DNA of 18,149 nt from Rhodoferax sp. Lineage in GTDB: Bacteria; Pseudomonadota; Gammaproteobacteria; Burkholderiales; Burkholderiaceae_C. The position numbers were made by a program, and so were the translations under genes. The notes below the pieces were generated by a model. It did not search any database, was not told where the DNA came from, and saw only the letters and a program-made list of their open reading frames with translations. Of the stretch, positions 13,785-18,149 are shown piece by piece. Position 1 is the stretch's first letter. Every line of letters starts with the position of its first letter. The DNA is taken from contig JAQTSL010000032.1 of NCBI GenBank assembly GCA_028711355.1, positions 1 through 18,149 of the forward strand. The letters run 5' to 3'.

Positions 13785-14725
13785 TTGTACAGCACAGAGC
13801 CCTGTTGGGTGGCCGCACCAGAGCGCAACAAATCCTGCACCAGCAGGTCAAGCCCCTGGGCCAACGACAGGCCGGCAAATTGCCTGGCAAACAATTGGGT
13901 CAGATACGGTGTAGCCTGCGCCCAAACCAGCAAAGCGCCCAGTTCCATGCGCTGGGTTTCGAGCAATTTGAACTTGAGCATGACCTTGGCCGCATACTGA
14001 AGATGCTTGTTCGGACTGGCGACAAAACCGTCGAGCCGCTGACGCGCCACGGCCAGTGCCTGGGCCACCCCGGCAAACGGCGCACCGTGGCCGGGAATCA
14101 CCACCTTCGGCTGCAAGGTCTCAATCACGTCCAGCGTCGCCGCGACGTCGTCAAACGCGCTCTCACCATCGAGTTCCGGGAACACCACACCAAAGCCACG
14201 CTGCCACAACGCGTCCGCCGACACCAGGCAGGCGCTGGCAGGCTCGAACAAAATCACCGAATGCGGGTCGTGACCGGGCGCCGCATGCACCTGCCACAGC
14301 ATGTCGCCCAAATGCAGCTCGGAGCCGGGCGGCAACACCTCGTCAAAACCAAATTGCGGGCAGCTTTGCCCGGTCGGGGTGTAGCTCAGTTGGTACGGAT
14401 TCCAAGTGCTGACATGCTGCGCCTGACCGGGCGGAATCAGCGTGGACAACCGGGGGTAGGCGGCTTGCAGGGCGGCGTTACCACCGCAGTGGTCGCTGTG
14501 CAAATGGGTATTGATCAGCAGGTCCAGCGCCCGCCCCGGCAAAGCCGCAGCGACAAGCGCCAGGGTTTGCGCTGCATGGGTACAGTAGCCGCTATCGATC
14601 AGCGCCGTGCCTTGTTTGCCCTGGATAAGAATGTTGTTGCTGGACAGCCAGCCGCGCTCAAGCACAACCAAGCCTGACGGCAAGGCCAATTTGCAGTGAC
14701 CTGAAGGTGCGGAAGAAGGTGTCAT
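13778..14725 (-). CDS. metallo-beta-lactamase-fold hydrolase
   Basis: From the ATG at 14725 the protein has 315 residues. The metal-binding motif THLHSDH (73-79) has His74, His76, Asp78 and His79. A further 'AAPGHDPHSV' histidine and the late 'VIPGHGAPF' complete a two-metal glyoxalase-II-like site. The C-terminal helical region (VMLKFKLLE...) recalls the winged-helix tail of LACTB2-like MBL proteins. The substrate is unknown. A GTG at 14779 would add 18 residues; neither start has a clear ribosome site, and I prefer the ATG because the MBL core starts soon after it and an AT-rich -10-like stretch (about 14790-14805) overlaps the longer start. It lies 71 bp upstream of trkA. Confidence 0.82.
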   Translation of the reverse strand: MTPSSAPSGHCKLALPSGLVVLERGWLSSNNILIQGKQGTALIDSGYCTHAAQTLALVAAALPGRALDLLINTHLHSDHCGGNAALQAAYPRLSTLIPPGQAQHVSTWNPYQLSYTPTGQSCPQFGFDEVLPPGSELHLGDMLWQVHAAPGHDPHSVILFEPASACLVSADALWQRGFGVVFPELDGESAFDDVAATLDVIETLQPKVVIPGHGAPFAGVAQALAVARQRLDGFVASPNKHLQYAAKVMLKFKLLETQRMELGALLVWAQATPYLTQLFARQFAGLSLAQGLDLLVQDLLRSGAATQQGSVLYNA

Positions 14726-15034
14726 CGGGTTGAAATATTCATGGGTCAAATTGGCCCTTATCGCCTGTAAATCCAGCACAAGGCACTATCATTTTTATAT
14801 TTTATCCAGGTATGTCCAGTCACGTCATCCGGACCCTTGACATCGGGGGGTACCGAGTCAACCCGGTCTGGCAGTAGCAATGACACTTTCATCCGGGTAT
14901 CGGGCCCTTAACCCTTAATATACTTGCCGCTGACAACCGTCAAACACGCATCACAAAGCCGCAGCAGGGCGTTATCGGTGTGATAAAGTGACCCTACTAC
15001 TATTATTTTGCTAGTAACTCGATAGGAAAATCAG

Positions 15035-15094
15035 ATGCGTTTTGAAGATGGCGTTAGTCAATCGTGCGTTGGCAGCAAGCTCCTTGCTGGCTGA
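15035..15094 (+). CDS. possible 19-residue leader peptide before the GGDEF-EAL gene
   Basis: ATG 15035 follows AGGAA (15024-15028) at good spacing and encodes MRFEDGVSQSCVGSKLLAG before TGA. A second small frame (15048-15116) encodes MALVNRALAASSLLAETYHK plus RA, and its TGA overlaps the downstream ATG as TGATG. The GGDEF-EAL start has no good ribosome site of its own, so coupling from one of these frames is plausible. The rest of 14780-15034 has no gene; it holds TCATCCGG twice and AT-rich -10-like stretches (TTAATATAC, TACTATTATT), with no promoter I would commit to. Confidence 0.3.
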   Translation: MRFEDGVSQSCVGSKLLAG

Positions 15095-15115
15095 AACGTA
15101 TCACAAGCGCGCCTG

Positions 15116-16744
15116 ATGAGTTCCCCTACGCTCGACCGCGTACTTGATGCGGTGTTTCGCGTCGATAGAACATTTGACGTCAAGTTTATTTCCGAGCCGG
15201 GCAAGCATTGGCTGGAAGTAGCACCAGATGCAGGGCTTCCAAAAAACTTCGTCGAACTCCTGCATCCTGCTGACCTGGAACAGTTCAAGAGCGCTTGCAA
15301 GACCACACCCGACTTTTTTTCCTGCGATGTACGGCTCATCAAGGGCGTTGGTGAATGCTGGGTCAATCTGCGTGCCTATCGGCTGACCGCGGTAGATCAG
15401 TACGTGTTATGCGTGATCGATATCTCGGCCTGGCGACGCGATGAGTCCGTCTATCGCCTCGCCACCGAACACGATGAACTGACCGGTCTTGCCAGTCGAA
15501 GCGCTTTCAAAAATGCGGTGGAAATCCAGCTGCGCTCGGGCGTACCAACGTTTTTCGTTTTCCTGCTGGATTTGGATGGATTCAAGAACGTGAATGACGC
15601 TCTGGGCCATGCCGAAGGGGATGCGGTGCTGATCGAGACCGCCAAGCGTTTGCGCAGTGTTGTGGGACCAGAAAGCGCCTTGACGCGTTTGGGCGGGGAC
15701 GAATTTGTGCTGCTACTCAACGGCGCCAGCGTTGAAGCAGCCAAAGAAGTGGCCAAGACCCTGCTACAGGCAGTTGCCAGACCGTACGACACCCATCCGC
15801 ACGATACCTATCTGGGGGCCAGCATTGGCATTGCCCGGTTCCCGGGGCACGGCGCGGACTATGGCTCGTTGCTAAAAAATGCTGATAACGCCATGCACCA
15901 GGCCAAACGAATGGCCACCAGCCGTGTCTGTATTTTTTCAGCAGCCCAGGACAACACCGATTTTTCGATCAGGGCCGCCGTTCACAAAGCCATTCATGAA
16001 GGCGAGTTTTATTTGGAGTACCAACCCCAATTCGACATCAATCGACAACTGGTCGGTGCCGAAGCGCTAATGCGCTGGTTTAGCAGCGACTACGGACAGG
16101 TGTCGCCTGTCAAGTTCATTCCTATCGTGGAAGAGGCTGGTTTGATGCCGTTCCTGGGGCAATGGGCACTGCGCTATGCATGCCATCAGTTAAAGCAATT
16201 TCACGCGCTGATGCCCAACTTTGTCATGTCGGTCAACGTGTCGCCAGTGCAGTTTGGTGGCGATGGATTTGACCAGCATGTATTGGATGCGATTGCAGAG
16301 ACCGGCGTGGACTCGACCAAAGTGATACTGGAGATTACCGAATCGACCCTGATGCAAAGTCAGGAAAGGACGGAACTTGCCCTGACCAAGCTGTGTAACC
16401 ACGGCATCCGTTTCTCCATCGATGATTTCGGTACCGGATTTTCCAGTCTGGCCTACCTGACCCGTTTGCCGGTATCCAGCATCAAGATCGACAAGGCCTT
16501 TGTCAGCGCCATGGAAAATCTGCCCTCGGCATCGTCAACGAATCGCAAACTGGTGACGGCAATGATCTCTCTGGCCCATAGCATCGACCTGAGCGTCGTC
16601 GCCGAGGGGGTCGAAACCGAGACCGAGTTTGATTTTTTGAGGCAGTCGGGCTGTAATCTGATTCAGGGCTACTTGCTGAGCAGACCCATTTCGGCGGCCA
16701 CGGTGCTCCAGTTGATGAAGCAAAGCGGAGCTGTGGCAACATGA
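15116..16744 (+). CDS. PAS-GGDEF-EAL cyclic-di-GMP signalling protein
   Basis: This 542-residue soluble protein has no membrane segment. An N-terminal PAS-like domain (about 8-108) is followed by a diguanylate cyclase domain (about 115-275) with intact GGDEF (193-197). The RxxD inhibitory site expected five residues before is absent. The phosphodiesterase domain (about 285-535) has EAL (316-318), NVSPVQF (374-380), EITES (406-410), DDFGTGFSS (436-444), Lys460, EGVE (497-500) and QGYLLSRP (517-524), so catalytic residues look complete. Either activity is possible; EAL looks fully active. The start is ATG 15116, since an in-frame stop lies 24 bp upstream. Its stop overlaps the next gene's ATG by 4 bp. 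Confidence 0.92.
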   Translation: MSSPTLDRVLDAVFRVDRTFDVKFISEPGKHWLEVAPDAGLPKNFVELLHPADLEQFKSACKTTPDFFSCDVRLIKGVGECWVNLRAYRLTAVDQYVLCVIDISAWRRDESVYRLATEHDELTGLASRSAFKNAVEIQLRSGVPTFFVFLLDLDGFKNVNDALGHAEGDAVLIETAKRLRSVVGPESALTRLGGDEFVLLLNGASVEAAKEVAKTLLQAVARPYDTHPHDTYLGASIGIARFPGHGADYGSLLKNADNAMHQAKRMATSRVCIFSAAQDNTDFSIRAAVHKAIHEGEFYLEYQPQFDINRQLVGAEALMRWFSSDYGQVSPVKFIPIVEEAGLMPFLGQWALRYACHQLKQFHALMPNFVMSVNVSPVQFGGDGFDQHVLDAIAETGVDSTKVILEITESTLMQSQERTELALTKLCNHGIRFSIDDFGTGFSSLAYLTRLPVSSIKIDKAFVSAMENLPSASSTNRKLVTAMISLAHSIDLSVVAEGVETETEFDFLRQSGCNLIQGYLLSRPISAATVLQLMKQSGAVAT

Positions 16745-18063
16745 GAGGGTCCGCCACCGAACGTCTTTTCGCCGCCATGAAGGCGTCCAAGGGCTTCCCC
16801 GCCCTGGAACGCACCGTTGTCTCCGTGATCGCGGTACTCAACGATCACCGCAAAGGTAGGCGTGACGTGGTTGGTCATGTCGTTGAGGACTTCTCATTGA
16901 CACAAAGAATTCTCAAATTGGCCAACTCTGCCATGTACGCGCCCTTTACCTGTGGCGCAGCCAACATTTCGGCAGCGCTGGATGTGTTGGGTACCGATGC
17001 TTTGCTGCACGTTCTCCTGAGCACGGCGATGGCCTCTGATGCCGATTTGCAAGACGATGAGACCCTCTCGCAGACGCTATTGTCGGCAGAATTGGCGCGC
17101 AACGTTTACGGGTATCGATCCGAAGATGCCTCCATCGCTGCCTTGATGTACAAACTGGGCAGTCTGATGCTCAAACGTTATCTGCCCAAGGAAGCTGCGG
17201 CGATTGAAAAAAAAGTGGCGATGGGGCAATCCGAAGACGCCGCTGCCACCGAAGTTTTGAACCTGACACTGCAGCAACTGGGTGCGAAGGTGGCCATGCG
17301 CTGGAAGCTACCGACACAAATTGTCTCCATCATCGATGGTACCGGCGACCCCAATCTTGTCAGCATTGCCAAGTTTTCCAACTCGGCAGCGGCTCTGATT
17401 TATGCTGGCAAACTCGACGAAGTTAACAGTTTGATCGCCGAGTTGAATGTGCCGGGCGTCGATAAATCGGGCATTACCAGTCTGGCCCAGAGCAAAGTGG
17501 ATATCGTCAAATCCATGTCAAAAGCGACATTCAAGTTGTCCAACGAGGCGGTTCTGGAAGATCTGTTTGCGGCGCTGTCCAGTGAACGAAGGGAGTCCAT
17601 TGATGCCTTGGCTGCTGCCATGTTCCCACCCCTTGCTGAAACCCTGAAATCAGCCCACTGTTTGCTGTTCATGCTGACCAAATCAGGCGACTTTGCCATA
17701 CGTTACGGCGTTGGCAAGGGCATTGACGAGTTGCGCAGCAAACTGCGCATTGGCAAAGACTACGAACCTACCGCTTTTCATGCCGCAATAAAGAACAATG
17801 TGGATGTATCAATCGCAGACGTTTCGCGGTTGAAGGCCAGCGCGCTACCCGATGGCTACCGGGCACTGTTGCCCAATGTCACCAAGTTTGTGATTCTGCC
17901 GATCACCAACAGCACCGTTTCCGGTTTACTCTACTGCGACTGGGACTGCGGCGAGAGTTTGCCCACGGCAGAGCTCAATGCCGTTAAAAAATTACGAGGA
18001 CTTTTTTTGCCTTACGCGGATAGGAAATTCAACCGCATGAAGGCAAATATGACATGGGTTTGA
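16741..18063 (+). CDS. HDOD-domain protein with C-terminal GAF-like domain
   Basis: This 440-residue soluble protein starts within the stop of the GGDEF-EAL gene (ATGA overlap), so the two are made together. Residues about 12-205 form an HDOD domain: 'FPALERTVVSVIAVLNDHRK' and 'VVEDFSLTQRILKLANSAMY' are typical, followed by AALDVLGTDALLHVLL. HDOD lacks the HD-GYP catalytic set and is thought to act as a binding or regulatory module. Residues about 290-425 (LLFMLTKSGDFAIRYGVGKG, VTKFVILPITNSTVSGLLYC) look like a GAF-type sensor. Pairing with a c-di-GMP enzyme suggests a shared signalling task. No HTH or other output domain is seen. Confidence 0.85.
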   Translation: MRGSATERLFAAMKASKGFPALERTVVSVIAVLNDHRKGRRDVVGHVVEDFSLTQRILKLANSAMYAPFTCGAANISAALDVLGTDALLHVLLSTAMASDADLQDDETLSQTLLSAELARNVYGYRSEDASIAALMYKLGSLMLKRYLPKEAAAIEKKVAMGQSEDAAATEVLNLTLQQLGAKVAMRWKLPTQIVSIIDGTGDPNLVSIAKFSNSAAALIYAGKLDEVNSLIAELNVPGVDKSGITSLAQSKVDIVKSMSKATFKLSNEAVLEDLFAALSSERRESIDALAAAMFPPLAETLKSAHCLLFMLTKSGDFAIRYGVGKGIDELRSKLRIGKDYEPTAFHAAIKNNVDVSIADVSRLKASALPDGYRALLPNVTKFVILPITNSTVSGLLYCDWDCGESLPTAELNAVKKLRGLFLPYADRKFNRMKANMTWV

Positions 18064-18092
18064 AGCATCCGTTCGCCTTTGACCTGTGCAAT

Positions 18093-18114
18093 TTGAGCCG
18101 ATGCAGCCGCTCAA
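18093..18114. other. small hairpin downstream of the HDOD gene
   Basis: TTGAGC (18093-18098) pairs with GCTCAA (18109-18114) around 10 nt, 30 nt after the HDOD stop. No T-run follows within the window. It may be a weak terminator for the GGDEF-EAL/HDOD operon. Confidence 0.25.
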
Positions 18115-18149
18115 TGTCGAGCCCGTTGGTGAAAAGTCTGCTGTTCGAC

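Noticed and set aside
12831..14677. Long + strand frames across trkA and the metallo-beta-lactamase gene (271 and 290 codons)
   Set aside because: Both are antisense to genes with clear motifs and have shadow-like composition.
18064..18149. Reverse-strand open frame entering from the right edge
   Set aside because: It has no stop over the 86 bases, but the stretch is too short and has no start or recognisable motif, so no gene is claimed.

Overview
The window looks like a chromosomal stretch of a nitrogen-fixing betaproteobacterium. The Comamonadaceae (Rhodoferax/Polaromonas-like) are my best guess. This rests on overall protein character, GC-rich coding sequence and NifA/sigma-54 control of nif, not on any search.

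Left edge (1-662): the last codons of a gene that may be a mutator-type transposase, a possible reverse-strand gene remnant, and an AT-rich patch of overlapping inverted repeats. A textbook nif control region follows: one NifA upstream activator site (408-423) and a sigma-54 -24/-12 promoter (517-532).

Nitrogenase operon (663-6104, + strand): nifH, nifD and nifK encode the Fe protein and both MoFe subunits, all intact. A plant-type [2Fe-2S] ferredoxin follows, a likely electron carrier for nitrogenase. Last comes a fold-type IV PLP aminotransferase that resembles (R)-selective amine transaminases. NifK carries Tyr98 and Ala187 in place of the Phe99/Ser188 pair of Azotobacter vinelandii, the signature of a tyrosine-coordinated P-cluster.

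Accessory island (about 6105-9160): a two-gene AAA-ATPase/RloB cassette on the minus strand (AbiL-like, probable phage defence). It is bracketed by two inverted copies of a palindromic MITE/REP-like element, at 6148-6305 (full) and 9047-9115 (shortened). Other small repeats lie between.

Housekeeping and scar region (9161-14779): a TfoX N-terminal-domain protein on the + strand. The minus strand then carries a metallo-beta-lactamase-fold hydrolase, trkA-trkH (potassium uptake, 4-bp overlap) and a rhodanese. Last in that direction is a gene wreck in which the start of a CreB-like response regulator is joined by deletion to a C-terminal piece of a bacterial alpha-2-macroglobulin.

Right end (15035-18063, + strand): a short leader ORF, then a PAS-GGDEF-EAL cyclic-di-GMP protein whose stop overlaps the start of an HDOD/GAF-like signalling protein. 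No tRNA, rRNA or CRISPR array was seen.
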